This document shows positions 1 through 6,046 of a stretch of DNA of 9,272 nucleotides, in pieces; the stretch's first letter is position 1; every line of letters starts with the position of its first letter. Under the pieces are notes generated by a model that saw nothing but the letters and a program-made list of their open reading frames with translations, was not told where the DNA came from and made no database searches. The position numbers were made by a program, and so were the translations under genes. Location: contig DATKMG010000477.1 in NCBI GenBank assembly GCA_035541995.1, positions 1-9,272 on the forward strand, in the 5' to 3' direction. Origin of the DNA: DATKMG01 sp035541995. Lineage in GTDB: Bacteria; Acidobacteriota; Terriglobia; Versatilivoradales; Versatilivoraceae.

Positions 1-159
1 CTGTTCCAGAGACCCATACCGCCAACCCCGACCAATGTAGCACAGGGACCGGCAGAAAAACCAGCGGTTCACGCACACCTGATAATGCGTAGTGCGGCCT
101 CTGAGCGCACGCACTGCCACACGGACGGGGAGTTACGAAGAATACTCCAGAGGGCTCTG
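1..159. other. Left edge, downstream of the CoADR-rhodanese gene
   Basis: No supported gene is seen in these bases. A short CAGAG/CTCTG dyad (148-159) follows the flavoprotein stop but has only a 2-base loop and no U-run, so no terminator is called. A minus-strand ATG at 17 could begin another gene beyond the edge, which cannot be judged here. Confidence 0.4.
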
Positions 160-1836
160 TCAGGTCGTGCACCGCTGGGTCCGGTCCTCGGGGTACCAAG
201 CCCGATAGGTGTGGTATCCTCCGGAGAGATTCTTCACCCTGAATCCATGCTGGTTGAGAAGCCGGCAGGCATAATAGGCCCGTTGTCCGACTCCACAGTT
301 GATCCAGATCTCGCGATCGTGCGGCAATTCCTCCAGGCGCTCCCGCAATTGGCCCAGCGGGATGTTAATTGCTCCATCGATAGAACCGCGCTGAAACTCA
401 GCAGGCTCCCGGACATCGAGAACCAGCGCGCCGGTGGTGGTCACTTCACTCCAGGGCGCGACTTCGACGTCGCCTCGGACAACATTGGCAGCCACCATGC
501 CGGCAACGTTTACCGGATCTTTAGCGGCCCCATACTGCGGGGCGTAGCAGAGTTCGGCCTCCTCGAGGTCGAATACAGTAGCGCCCATCTGTATCGCCGC
601 GGCAATCACATCGATCCGGCGTTCCACACCCTCCTCACCTATGGCCTGGGCGCCCAAAACAAGGCCATCGGACTTCCGGAATAACAGTTTCACGTGAATG
701 GGCTTGGCGCCCGGGTAATAGCCAACGTGGTGGCCGGGATGCAGGTAGACCGCTTCGAAGTCATGGGCGCCCGCACGTTGGAGGGACTTCTCCGTTGCAC
801 CCGTGAGTGCAACCGTCAAGCCAAAGAAGCCACAGACCGCAGTCGCCTGCACACCGCGAAACCGAGAGTCACGGCCACAGATGACTTCAGCCGCCACGCG
901 TCCTTGCCGATTGGCTGGTCCTGCTAGTGGAATCAGTTCCCACTGGCCGCTCACCGTGCTTTTGACTTCAACTGCGTCGCCTACCGCCCAGATGTGCGGA
1001 TCGCTGGTGCGCATCTGATCATCGACCCGGATTCCTCCTCGCGCACCGAGCTCCAATCCGGCATCTCGGGCGAGGCCCGACTCGGGTCGTACGCCAATCG
1101 AGAGGATTACGATATCCGCAGGAAATGTCTCTCCCTTCTTCGTGCGCACGATGAGACTGCCATCGGCGATCGGCTCGAATCCGGCCACTCCATCTCCCAA
1201 CTGGAGGTGTGCGGCGTGAGTGGCCACGTGCCGGCGAACGAACTCCGCCATCTCTGGATCGAGAGGCGGCATCAACTGGTTCGCCATCTCGACGATGCTG
1301 ACTTCCAACCCACGGTGCACAAGATTCTCGGCCATCTCGAGCCCGATGAATCCACCTCCGACGACAACTGCCCGGTGTGCACTCCTGGACTTGATCCACT
1401 CGCGTATCCGGCGGCTGTCGGGAACGGTGCGCAGGGTGAAGATGCCCGGGAGGTCGATGCCTGGGAGAGGCGGACGAATTGGGGCAGCTCCAGGAGAAAG
1501 CACGAGTGCGTCATAACCTTCACGGTAAACACGGTCCGACCGGAGGTCTCGAACGTGAACCTCCCGCTTCTGGGGGTCGATAGCCGTGACTTCGTTTCGG
1601 GTGCGCACCTCGATGTTGAACCGCTCCCGGAAGAGTTCGGGTGTCGCCACCAGCAGCTTGGTCTCTTCCTGAATCACGTTACCTACGTAGTAGGGCAACC
1701 CGCAGTTGGCGAACGAGACATATGGACCGCGATCAAGAACGATGATTTCTGCCTTTTCGTCCAACCGGCGCAGGCGTGCCGCGCAAGTGGCACCACCCGC
1801 CACACCTCCAACGATCACCACACGTTTTTTCATCAT
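160..1836 (-). CDS. CoA-disulfide / persulfide reductase with C-terminal rhodanese domain (CoADR-RHD)
   Basis: This 558-residue flavoprotein is predicted to use NAD(P)H to reduce CoA disulfide, CoA persulfide or polysulfide in the cytoplasm. The FAD-binding Rossmann motif is at residues 6-24 (VVIVGGVAGGATCA), the redox cysteine Cys45 lies in SFANCGLPYY, and the NAD(P) motif is VVVGGGFIGLEMA at 157-169. The second FAD motif is AVGDAVE at 284-290, and a CYAPQYGAAKDPVNVAGM dimerisation segment spans 430-447. A rhodanese domain follows (about 463-555) with LDVREPAEF and candidate active-site Cys514 in INCGVGQRAY. Length and order match the NADH-dependent persulfide reductase type. The start is one of two adjacent ATGs (1836 or 1833), with AAGTGA just upstream. 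An in-frame TTG at 1899 would add 21 residues, but it has no ribosome binding site and the Rossmann fold begins only after the ATGs. The gene stands 382 bp from its upstream neighbour, so it may have its own promoter. The family is certain; the substrate is inferred. Confidence 0.93.
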   Translation of the reverse strand: MMKKRVVIVGGVAGGATCAARLRRLDEKAEIIVLDRGPYVSFANCGLPYYVGNVIQEETKLLVATPELFRERFNIEVRTRNEVTAIDPQKREVHVRDLRSDRVYREGYDALVLSPGAAPIRPPLPGIDLPGIFTLRTVPDSRRIREWIKSRSAHRAVVVGGGFIGLEMAENLVHRGLEVSIVEMANQLMPPLDPEMAEFVRRHVATHAAHLQLGDGVAGFEPIADGSLIVRTKKGETFPADIVILSIGVRPESGLARDAGLELGARGGIRVDDQMRTSDPHIWAVGDAVEVKSTVSGQWELIPLAGPANRQGRVAAEVICGRDSRFRGVQATAVCGFFGLTVALTGATEKSLQRAGAHDFEAVYLHPGHHVGYYPGAKPIHVKLLFRKSDGLVLGAQAIGEEGVERRIDVIAAAIQMGATVFDLEEAELCYAPQYGAAKDPVNVAGMVAANVVRGDVEVAPWSEVTTTGALVLDVREPAEFQRGSIDGAINIPLGQLRERLEELPHDREIWINCGVGQRAYYACRLLNQHGFRVKNLSGGYHTYRAWYPEDRTQRCTT

Positions 1837-1956
1837 GATTTCACTTGTAGAGCAACTCGAGAACGCCGGCGTGCAGAGTGTCTTCCTCTTTGCATCCAAC
1901 TTTTACGGAGAACACTCGCCCGCCACGATCCAGGAGAGTGCTTCCGCAGTGAACTG

Positions 1957-2093
1957 TTGGTGACCTATCCTTATCCCTCACTGACAAAAACACTTGTTCG
2001 CAATTTTGTAGCACACCCCAATTGGTGAGGCCCAATTCAACTGTAACATATTGGAGTCTAATCCCTTACACTAATCCTATCTGCAATTGGTGA
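1957..2093 (-). repeat. Three TCACCAA boxes at exact 65-bp spacing
   Basis: The heptamer TCACCAA (TTGGTGA on the plus strand) occurs at 1957-1963, 2022-2028 and 2087-2093, so successive copies begin exactly 65 bp apart. The two copies furthest from the downstream gene share a longer core, TCACCAATTG. The intervening sequences are not similar, so this is neither a tandem duplication nor a CRISPR array. The boxes could be binding sites of a regulator acting on the flavoprotein gene, or a coincidence. Confidence 0.35.
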
Positions 2094-2106
2094 CGGCAGC
2101 TCTTTT

Positions 2107-2121
2107 CTGCTCATTGAGCAG
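2107..2121. promoter_or_regulatory. 15-bp palindrome, possible operator
   Basis: CTGCTCA and TGAGCAG flank a single T, giving a perfect 7-bp dyad. The one-base centre cannot form an RNA loop without melting the inner pairs, so a protein binding site is the more natural reading. It lies 14 bp beyond the most upstream TCACCAA box of the flavoprotein's leader region. Confidence 0.3.
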
Positions 2122-2218
2122 CGGTGTGTCGCCTCATGGGGATCTTTCCAGTAGGTCCTCTGGGTTTGAGATCCTATTTCCTCCTGGATTGAATCGCCTC
2201 AGATTTGGACCAATCCTT

Positions 2219-2557
2219 TCAGTGGTTACACGCATTCTCACTGGCTGCCAGAGTCCCGGCCAAATAATCTGTCACCAGGCGCTCGGGAATTTCGGCGGCC
2301 ACACCTACCACTACCTGAATGCCCCGTTCGGCAAAAAGCCCTCGGGCGCGTTGACCCATCCCCCTCGCGATGATGAGATTGGCTCCTCTCTCCGCCAGCC
2401 AGGGCGGCAGGAGACCCGGTTGATGCGGCGGTGCGTCCACTTCTTCTCGTTTGAGGATCTTTTGTGTCGCGAGATCCACTTCCAGTATCGCAAAACGCTC
2501 GCAATGGCCCAAATGTGCTGCCAGTTTTCCATCCGCCAAAGGAATGGCGATTTTCAT
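2219..2557 (-). CDS. NifX/NifB-family (dinitrogenase Fe-Mo cofactor-type) protein
   Basis: This 112-residue protein belongs to the NifX/NafY/NifB C-terminal domain family, whose members bind or carry metal-sulfur clusters such as NifB-co or the Mo-Cu cluster of orange protein. Seen in the sequence are MKIAIPLADG at the N terminus, the AHLGHCERFAILEVD segment (residues 14-28), the HQPGLLPPWLAERGANLIIARGMG block (about 45-68), GIQVVVG (79-85), and a C-terminal NACNH that is typical of one branch of the family. Cys19, the terminal Cys and the His residues are candidate ligands. The start at 2557 has GGAGG eight bases upstream; an ATG 22 codons earlier lacks support and would overlap the leader. 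It lies 41 bp after the secreted-protein gene and is probably cotranscribed with it. No nif structural genes are in view, so a nitrogenase role is not implied. Confidence 0.9.
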   Translation of the reverse strand: MKIAIPLADGKLAAHLGHCERFAILEVDLATQKILKREEVDAPPHQPGLLPPWLAERGANLIIARGMGQRARGLFAERGIQVVVGVAAEIPERLVTDYLAGTLAASENACNH

Positions 2558-2598
2558 TGTGTTATCCTCCACTGTTTTGGAATTGACTGCTTTGTTTC

Positions 2599-3057
2599 TT
2601 ATCTGCGTCTCCAGCCACTCCAAGCGGGAAAACCATTCGAGTCGCGGAGCATCAACACCTCATCCCCCTTCTTAACTTCTGCTGCGATCAGAGCGGGTTT
2701 GCCCTCAAAGCTGACACGTGACCCCTTCACCTCGATCTTGTCCTTGGGCACGATTTTTATGTCCTGATTGTCGATGTACCAGCCGGGGCCGAGATGAACA
2801 GAAATCGTTTCTTTGGCCGTCTTCAACAAGATGTGGACACCGTAAGACATGCCTTTCACGGGAGTGATCTTATCGACCGAAACAACTTCTCCCGTGATGG
2901 TCTCAACGGTTTGAGGGTTGTACATCCTGGCGTAAGGTGTCCCTGGTCCCCAACCGCTTCCGCCTTTCCTCCCCATTCCTTGTTGTGCCCACGATTCGCT
3001 GGCGAAAACGAAGCCGACCATAGTCACCAAAGCAATTACACTCATAATCTTTTTCAT
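2599..3057 (-). CDS. Secreted small protein, possibly OB-fold-like
   Basis: This 152-residue protein starts with a clear Sec signal peptide: MKK, a hydrophobic core at 4-19, and a likely cleavage after SWA at residue 24. A glycine-rich, charged linker (25-45) precedes a beta-rich domain with ETITGEVVSVDKI, YGVHILLKT, ISVHLGPGWYID and a KIEVKGSRVSFEGKPALIAAEV stretch. The protein ends in WSGWRRR and the mature part has no cysteines. The pattern of short strands resembles small OB-fold or BOF-like periplasmic proteins, and somewhat the MamS-like proteins, but I cannot assign a family firmly. The start at 3057 is set by AAGGAGG seven bases upstream and by the signal peptide; an ATG 13 codons earlier would spoil the signal. 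A 14-bp palindrome lies 26 bp upstream. The function is unknown; binding of a ligand or metal in the periplasm is only a guess. Confidence 0.85.
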   Translation of the reverse strand: MKKIMSVIALVTMVGFVFASESWAQQGMGRKGGSGWGPGTPYARMYNPQTVETITGEVVSVDKITPVKGMSYGVHILLKTAKETISVHLGPGWYIDNQDIKIVPKDKIEVKGSRVSFEGKPALIAAEVKKGDEVLMLRDSNGFPAWSGWRRR

Positions 3058-3082
3058 GTCCGATCCTCCTTGATTGGAAATA

Positions 3083-3096
3083 TTGAGAATTCTCAA
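3083..3096. promoter_or_regulatory. 14-bp perfect palindrome, candidate operator
   Basis: TTGAGAATTCTCAA is a perfect palindrome with no loop, so it is better suited to a dimeric regulator than to an RNA hairpin. It sits between the TrmO gene and the secreted-protein gene, 11 bp upstream of the latter's Shine-Dalgarno sequence, where a repressor would act on initiation. Confidence 0.4.
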
Positions 3097-3139
3097 ACTT
3101 GATTTAGTAGTTCCTTCGCATTACTTCATTTGCCCTGGG

Positions 3140-3154
3140 GCCATACTCCCGCCA
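3140..3154 (-). promoter_or_regulatory. Weak sigma-54-like element upstream of secreted-protein gene
   Basis: On the minus strand TGGC, seven bases, TGGC gives the required GG-N10-GC spacing with one departure from the TTGC -12 box. It would start transcription near 3128, about 70 bp ahead of the secreted-protein gene. It overlaps a 6-bp stem (CCCTGG/CCAGGG, 3133-3157). It is much weaker than the promoter at 6471-6485. Confidence 0.25.
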
Positions 3155-3192
3155 GGGTATTTCGTTGCTTCTCCGTGGATATCAGCCAGTGG

Positions 3193-3723
3193 TCATCGCT
3201 CGTTATCCTTCCCGCTCCCTACCACCGCTTCCCCATCATATTCGCGTGTCCCTTTTCGGCGCGCGGTCTCCTCATCCACCGCATCTTGCCAACCGTTGCG
3301 TATCGTATCGATGCGGTCAAACCTGGCCGTGTAGGGTTTGATGTCTAAAAGCGGGGTGCCATCTAAAATGTCCACTCCTCTGAGGTGCAGCACATTGTCT
3401 TCGCGACTGGCCAGTTCCACAATGCTCAGCCCGATGGGATTGGGACGGCAAGGGGCGCGAGTGGCGAAGACCCCGTGCACTTGATCTTGAAGAAAGGGTT
3501 TCACGAGCAGTTTCATGGCGTCTGCCTGGTGGAAGTGGTAGATGAGATAGAGGTGCGAGAAGCCCTCCAAGTCACGTAACCCCTCCGCATACTCCGGGAA
3601 GATCTCCACCCATCCCCGGCAACCTTTGGCGTAGACTGGTTGGATGGGGGTCTTCTCCGCGTCTACATGCTCGCTGTGGATTACGCCGATGGGCCTGAAT
3701 GTAATGACGGTCTTCTTTTTCAT
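3193..3723 (-). CDS. trmO: TrmO-family tRNA (N6-threonylcarbamoyladenosine37-N6)-methyltransferase
   Basis: This 176-residue protein belongs to the TrmO/YaeB/TsaA (UPF0066) family, which uses SAM to methylate t6A37 of tRNA-Thr. The two family signatures are plain: GVFATRAPCRPNPIGLS at residues 84-100, and DILDGTPLLDIKPY at 118-131. FRPIGVIHSEH near the N terminus (9-19) is the usual opening. It is shorter than the roughly 235-residue E. coli protein and lacks its C-terminal domain, as is common in the short bacterial and archaeal forms. The ATG at 3723 overlaps the TGA of the preceding NifX-family gene (ATGA), which both fixes the start and suggests translational coupling. Its position inside a redox and metal-cluster operon is unexpected for a tRNA modification enzyme. 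A different methyl acceptor cannot be excluded from sequence. Confidence 0.92.
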   Translation of the reverse strand: MKKKTVITFRPIGVIHSEHVDAEKTPIQPVYAKGCRGWVEIFPEYAEGLRDLEGFSHLYLIYHFHQADAMKLLVKPFLQDQVHGVFATRAPCRPNPIGLSIVELASREDNVLHLRGVDILDGTPLLDIKPYTARFDRIDTIRNGWQDAVDEETARRKGTREYDGEAVVGSGKDNER

Positions 3724-4082
3724 ACCCAATGGCCCTCTGTGTCCGCCGAGCGGGCCTCGGCTAACTTGCCCAAACGGCATTGTTCTAGGGTGGCGGCCAC
3801 GAGGGGCACATCCGTGGTGTAGATTTTGACCTCGGCCGCAGAAAGAACGCGAAAGGCTTTAGGCCCGCAATGCCTGGTCACGAAACTTCCAGCTCCCAAG
3901 CGAGCCACGGTTTCTGCCGACTGGATTCCCGCTCTCTGGGTCGTGTTTAGATTCTGCTGGTTCTCGGCCACTTTGAAGGTTTCGCTATCCAAATCATAAA
4001 CCAGGAATTTCGGCGCCCGGCCAAAACGGTTGTCCAGCGGGGCGTTGAGATCGTTTCCAGAGATTGTGAAGGCAACTTTCAC
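3720..4082 (-). CDS. NifX/NifB-family protein (GTG start)
   Basis: This 120-residue member of the NifX/NifB C-terminal domain family has MKVAFTISGNDLNAPLDNRFGRAPKFLVYD at the N terminus, followed by a GIQSAETVARLGAGSFVTRHCGPKAF block (about 52-77) and a C-terminal EGHWV. The RFGRAPKF and GPKAF motifs and the terminal GHW are typical of the ORP-like branch. Cys72, just before GPKAF, and Cys101 are candidate ligands. I place the start at a GTG at 4082 because AAGAGGAG lies exactly seven bases upstream and the conserved KVAF strand begins there. The ATG at 4139 would translate through the hairpin and has no ribosome binding site. The gene overlaps trmO by 4 bp. The leader contains a strong 13-bp stem. 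Confidence 0.9.
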   Translation of the reverse strand: MKVAFTISGNDLNAPLDNRFGRAPKFLVYDLDSETFKVAENQQNLNTTQRAGIQSAETVARLGAGSFVTRHCGPKAFRVLSAAEVKIYTTDVPLVAATLEQCRLGKLAEARSADTEGHWV

Positions 4083-4111
4083 CTGTTTGCTCCTCTTAGC
4101 AAATAGCATCG

Positions 4112-4150
4112 AACATTCCGCGTTAGCCTCAGAAGCCAACGCGGAATGTT
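4112..4150 (-). repeat. 13-bp perfect inverted repeat, mRNA hairpin
   Basis: AACATTCCGCGTT and AACGCGGAATGTT are perfect complements separated by 13 bases. In the minus-strand message the stem ends 14 bases before the Shine-Dalgarno of the GTG-started NifX-family gene. No U-run follows, so it is not a classical terminator. It may be a processing or stability element that sets different levels for the genes on either side, a partial attenuator, or a protein site. Confidence 0.6.
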
Positions 4151-4200
4151 TCCTTGAATGTCCACGCGAGGGTTCGGTGCCCTTACGGCTTCATTTTCTG

Positions 4201-4644
4201 TCAATAGTCCAGCGTCAGAATCCTTCCCGTTGTGAACAAGAAGAACCTCGTCTTATCGGCAATCTGGACGCCCGGAGCGAGGTCATCCGCGGACTTTCCC
4301 GCTGCTTTCAAGCAGCCGGGACAGGCCATCAAGAGAACACCCTTCTCGCGCAATTTCGCAAGTTGAGACCTCAACGACGGGAAATGTGAGTAGGTCAGAT
4401 CCTTGGCATCCGTGAGAACCACCCCAATGCCCTTAATGTCGAAGTACACCAGCACAGGATGGTCTTCGGACATGAGGTTGGCCATGTTCAAGGCCATAAG
4501 AACCCGATGGGGATCGTTCTGGCCCTGGCTGAGGTGAATGAACACGCCGTCTTTCGACTGTGTGGTACTCTCTGCTGCAAAACTGGTAAGGGCCAGACCC
4601 AGAGCCGCCGTGCAAATCAGGGTGGCCAGATGCGTCAATCTCAT
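4201..4644 (-). CDS. Periplasmic DsrE-family protein with CPGC motif
   Basis: This 147-residue protein has a signal peptide (MRLTHLATLICTAALGLALTS core) with likely cleavage after residue 23 (SFA/AES). The mature part has a DsrE/DsrF-like fold pattern: a first strand GVFIHLS, a helix RVLMALNMANLM (47-58), a strand HPVLVYFDIKGIGVVL (62-77), a helix SLRSQLAKLREKG, and a strand VLLMACPGCLKAAGK. Cys108 and Cys111 in CPGC sit where DsrE-type proteins carry their sulfur-accepting cysteine, so a role in moving sulfane sulfur or in thiol redox is likely. The cysteine in the signal peptide is not in a lipobox context. AAGGAG seven bases upstream supports the ATG at 4644. It begins 29 bp after the peroxiredoxin stop and is probably in the same transcript. 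Export to the periplasm is unusual for DsrE relatives, most of which are cytoplasmic. Confidence 0.85.
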   Translation of the reverse strand: MRLTHLATLICTAALGLALTSFAAESTTQSKDGVFIHLSQGQNDPHRVLMALNMANLMSEDHPVLVYFDIKGIGVVLTDAKDLTYSHFPSLRSQLAKLREKGVLLMACPGCLKAAGKSADDLAPGVQIADKTRFFLFTTGRILTLDY

Positions 4645-4673
4645 GGGATATCTCCTTTTTCAATTATCGAACA

Positions 4674-5348
4674 TTACTTTGGGCATTGCTTGAGCACCAT
4701 GAACCAGTCAAGCACTTTGGTGTCGGCCGCGGGCTGCTCGACTCGTTCCTTGGCCGTACCGCAGGAACCGGGCGGGGGAATAATGACGTCTTCCGCCGGT
4801 TGCCAGTTGGCGGGTGTGGCTACTTTGTGTTTGTCAGACAATTGCATGGCCATAAGCAAACGCTTGATCTCTACCATGTTGCGCCCGTTGCTGAGGGGGT
4901 AGTAGAGAATCGCACGAACATTGGCCTCGGGATCGATAAGGAAAACCGCCCGAACCGCCTGGGTGGTGCTGGCACTGGGCTGGAGCATGCCGAACGCCTT
5001 GGATACCTCCATCGTCAGGTCGCTGATCACCGGGAAGGTCACCTCGACACCTTTCATCCCCCTGAATTCGATCTTTTCCTTGATGGTTCTGAGCCAGGCG
5101 ATGTGGCTGTAAGTGCTGTCGATGGAAAGGCCGAGGAGTTTGCAGTTGAGCTTTTCGAACTCAGGTTGCATGGACGCGAAGGTCATGAACTCGGTCGTGC
5201 AGACCGGAGTAAAATCGGCGGGATGGGAGAAGAAAATCACCCATTTCCCCTTGAAATCTTCGGGGAAGTTAATCGGTCCCTGCGTGCTTTCGGCCTTGAA
5301 GCACGGAGCCTTTTCGCCAATCAGCGGAAGTCTGGCTGGCTGTTCCAT
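4674..5348 (-). CDS. Prx6-type peroxiredoxin
   Basis: This 224-residue thiol peroxidase of the AhpC/TSA superfamily reduces hydrogen peroxide and organic peroxides in the cytoplasm. The catalytic motif PADFTPVC puts the peroxidatic cysteine at residue 50, followed by TTEF. Other supports are GLSIDSTYSHIAWLRTI (73-89), FPVISD (105-110), the conserved arginine in AVRAVFLIDP (131-140), and the long C-terminal region of the Prx6/archaeal class with NWQP (181-184). Cys196 (PPGSCG) and Cys222 (KQCPK) are possible resolving cysteines. The ATG at 5348 is chosen because AAGGAG lies nine bases upstream. The ATG three codons earlier abuts the Shine-Dalgarno and could not be used. It stands 91 bp after the DUF5320-like gene. 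Confidence 0.93.
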   Translation of the reverse strand: MEQPARLPLIGEKAPCFKAESTQGPINFPEDFKGKWVIFFSHPADFTPVCTTEFMTFASMQPEFEKLNCKLLGLSIDSTYSHIAWLRTIKEKIEFRGMKGVEVTFPVISDLTMEVSKAFGMLQPSASTTQAVRAVFLIDPEANVRAILYYPLSNGRNMVEIKRLLMAMQLSDKHKVATPANWQPAEDVIIPPPGSCGTAKERVEQPAADTKVLDWFMVLKQCPK

Positions 5349-5379
5349 TTTTATCATCTCCTTTTTTCAAGTTGAAGGT

Positions 5380-5394
5380 GCAGCGGGAGCACCA
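5380..5394 (-). promoter_or_regulatory. Weak sigma-54-like element upstream of peroxiredoxin
   Basis: TGGT, seven bases, CTGC on the minus strand has the correct GG-N10-GC spacing but departs from consensus in both boxes. It overlaps a 5-bp stem (GGTGC/GCACC, 5377-5393). It is 32 bp upstream of the peroxiredoxin start, so at best it would give a leader of about 20 bp. Presented as a possibility only. Confidence 0.18.
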
Positions 5395-5439
5395 ACCGAT
5401 GGGTTCGTACCCCCGCCGCCTTACTAAACCTCTACGAGG

Positions 5440-5799
5440 TCATTGTGCCGCATTTCCGGTTTCTATCTCGGAAAGGCGTTTCTTGATTGCATCGAGTTCC
5501 GACTGCAATGTAGCGGCCTGGTTCTCGAGCGCCTGTTTTTCCATCTCTGGGCCGGACTGCTGAGGCGGGGCGGCATACTCGCCGAACCGCATCCATCCTG
5601 GCAAAGCCGTGGCGTAGAACCGGTGCCGCCATCCCCGGTCTCTGCCGCCGAATCCGCGACTCCGGCCAAAACCCATGCCGAATCCGCGGCCCGGGGTGGA
5701 ATTCGCAGTGCCAGGTATTCCAAAAGCCTCGCAGAATCCTGCCTTGCGTCCTGTCATCGAACCCATTCCCATGGGTCCTGTTCTGTCTTCTCTTGGCAT
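5440..5799 (-). CDS. DUF5320-like small protein with C-terminal coiled coil
   Basis: This 119-residue protein has the N-terminal signature MPREDRTGPMGMGSMTGRKAGFC, matching small DUF5320-type proteins that accompany NifX-family genes in many anaerobes. A glycine/arginine/phenylalanine-rich middle (38-58, repeated GFG and RG) is followed by an aromatic stretch and, at about 85-114, a charged heptad segment (MEKQALENQAATLQSELDAIKKRLSEIE) that should form a coiled coil for oligomerisation. Cys23 is the only cysteine. The start is set by AAAGGAGG eight bases upstream, and the gene follows the preceding NifX-zinc ribbon gene by 28 bp. Function in the family is not established; association with NifX-type cluster carriers is inferred from context. 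Confidence 0.85.
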   Translation of the reverse strand: MPREDRTGPMGMGSMTGRKAGFCEAFGIPGTANSTPGRGFGMGFGRSRGFGGRDRGWRHRFYATALPGWMRFGEYAAPPQQSGPEMEKQALENQAATLQSELDAIKKRLSEIETGNAAQ

Positions 5800-5827
5800 A
5801 TTCGTGTCCTCCTTTCTATAGTATTGC

Positions 5828-6046
5828 TTATTGCTCTCTTGTCATGGCGGCCCCGCACTTCGAACATTTGCGCTCGACGCAGGGGAAGCCGCGCTCGTGG
5901 AGTTCCCTCTGCCCGCACTGTGGGCAAACGCAGTAGCCGGCGGTTCCGGCCGCCAAGGAGCCGCCCATACGGCCAGGTCTTTGACCCCCTCGGCCCTGAC
6001 CCCGTCCACCGCCTTGTCCCATTCCGCCACGTCTTTTTCCGTTCAT
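5828..6046 (-). CDS. Possible internally initiated 72-residue zinc-ribbon protein
   Basis: Within the NifX-zinc ribbon gene, AAGGAGG at 6055-6061 stands exactly eight bases before an in-frame ATG at 6046. Translation from there would give a 72-residue protein, MNGKRRGGMGQ followed by a Gly/Arg-rich stretch and the four-cysteine zinc ribbon. This is as strong as any start signal in the operon, stronger than that of the full-length protein. Either both products are made, or two genes fused recently through loss of a stop and the old ribosome site remains. Confidence 0.5.
   Translation of the reverse strand: MNGKRRGGMGQGGGRGQGRGGQRPGRMGGSLAAGTAGYCVCPQCGQRELHERGFPCVERKCSKCGAAMTREQ

Larger units (their letters stand above)
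1837..2218. other. 382-bp intergenic region upstream of the CoADR-rhodanese gene
   Basis: No credible gene is visible on either strand. Translation of the long plus-strand frame through here is the antisense shadow of the flavoprotein. The region carries three TCACCAA boxes at 65-bp intervals and a 15-bp palindrome at 2107-2121. I found no sigma-54 -24/-12 pair with correct spacing and no convincing -35/-10 pair. No hairpin followed by a U-run is seen after the stop of the upstream gene, so read-through from the NifX-family gene is possible. Confidence 0.6.

Noticed and set aside
994..2028. Long plus-strand frame of 344 codons
   Set aside because: It is antisense to the CoADR-rhodanese gene, whose FAD, NAD and cysteine motifs are unmistakable. 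The plus-strand product has no recognisable domain and no ribosome binding site.
1957..2093. The 65-bp phased heptamers as a CRISPR array
   Set aside because: The shared unit is only 7-10 bp and no cas genes are present; CRISPR repeats are longer and near-identical.
2087..2767. Plus-strand frame of 226 codons
   Set aside because: It runs antisense through the NifX-family gene and part of the secreted-protein gene; composition and lack of motifs mark it as a shadow.
4686..5375. Plus-strand frame of 229 codons
   Set aside because: It is the antisense shadow of the peroxiredoxin, which has a clear PVCTTEF active site and a good ribosome site on the minus strand.
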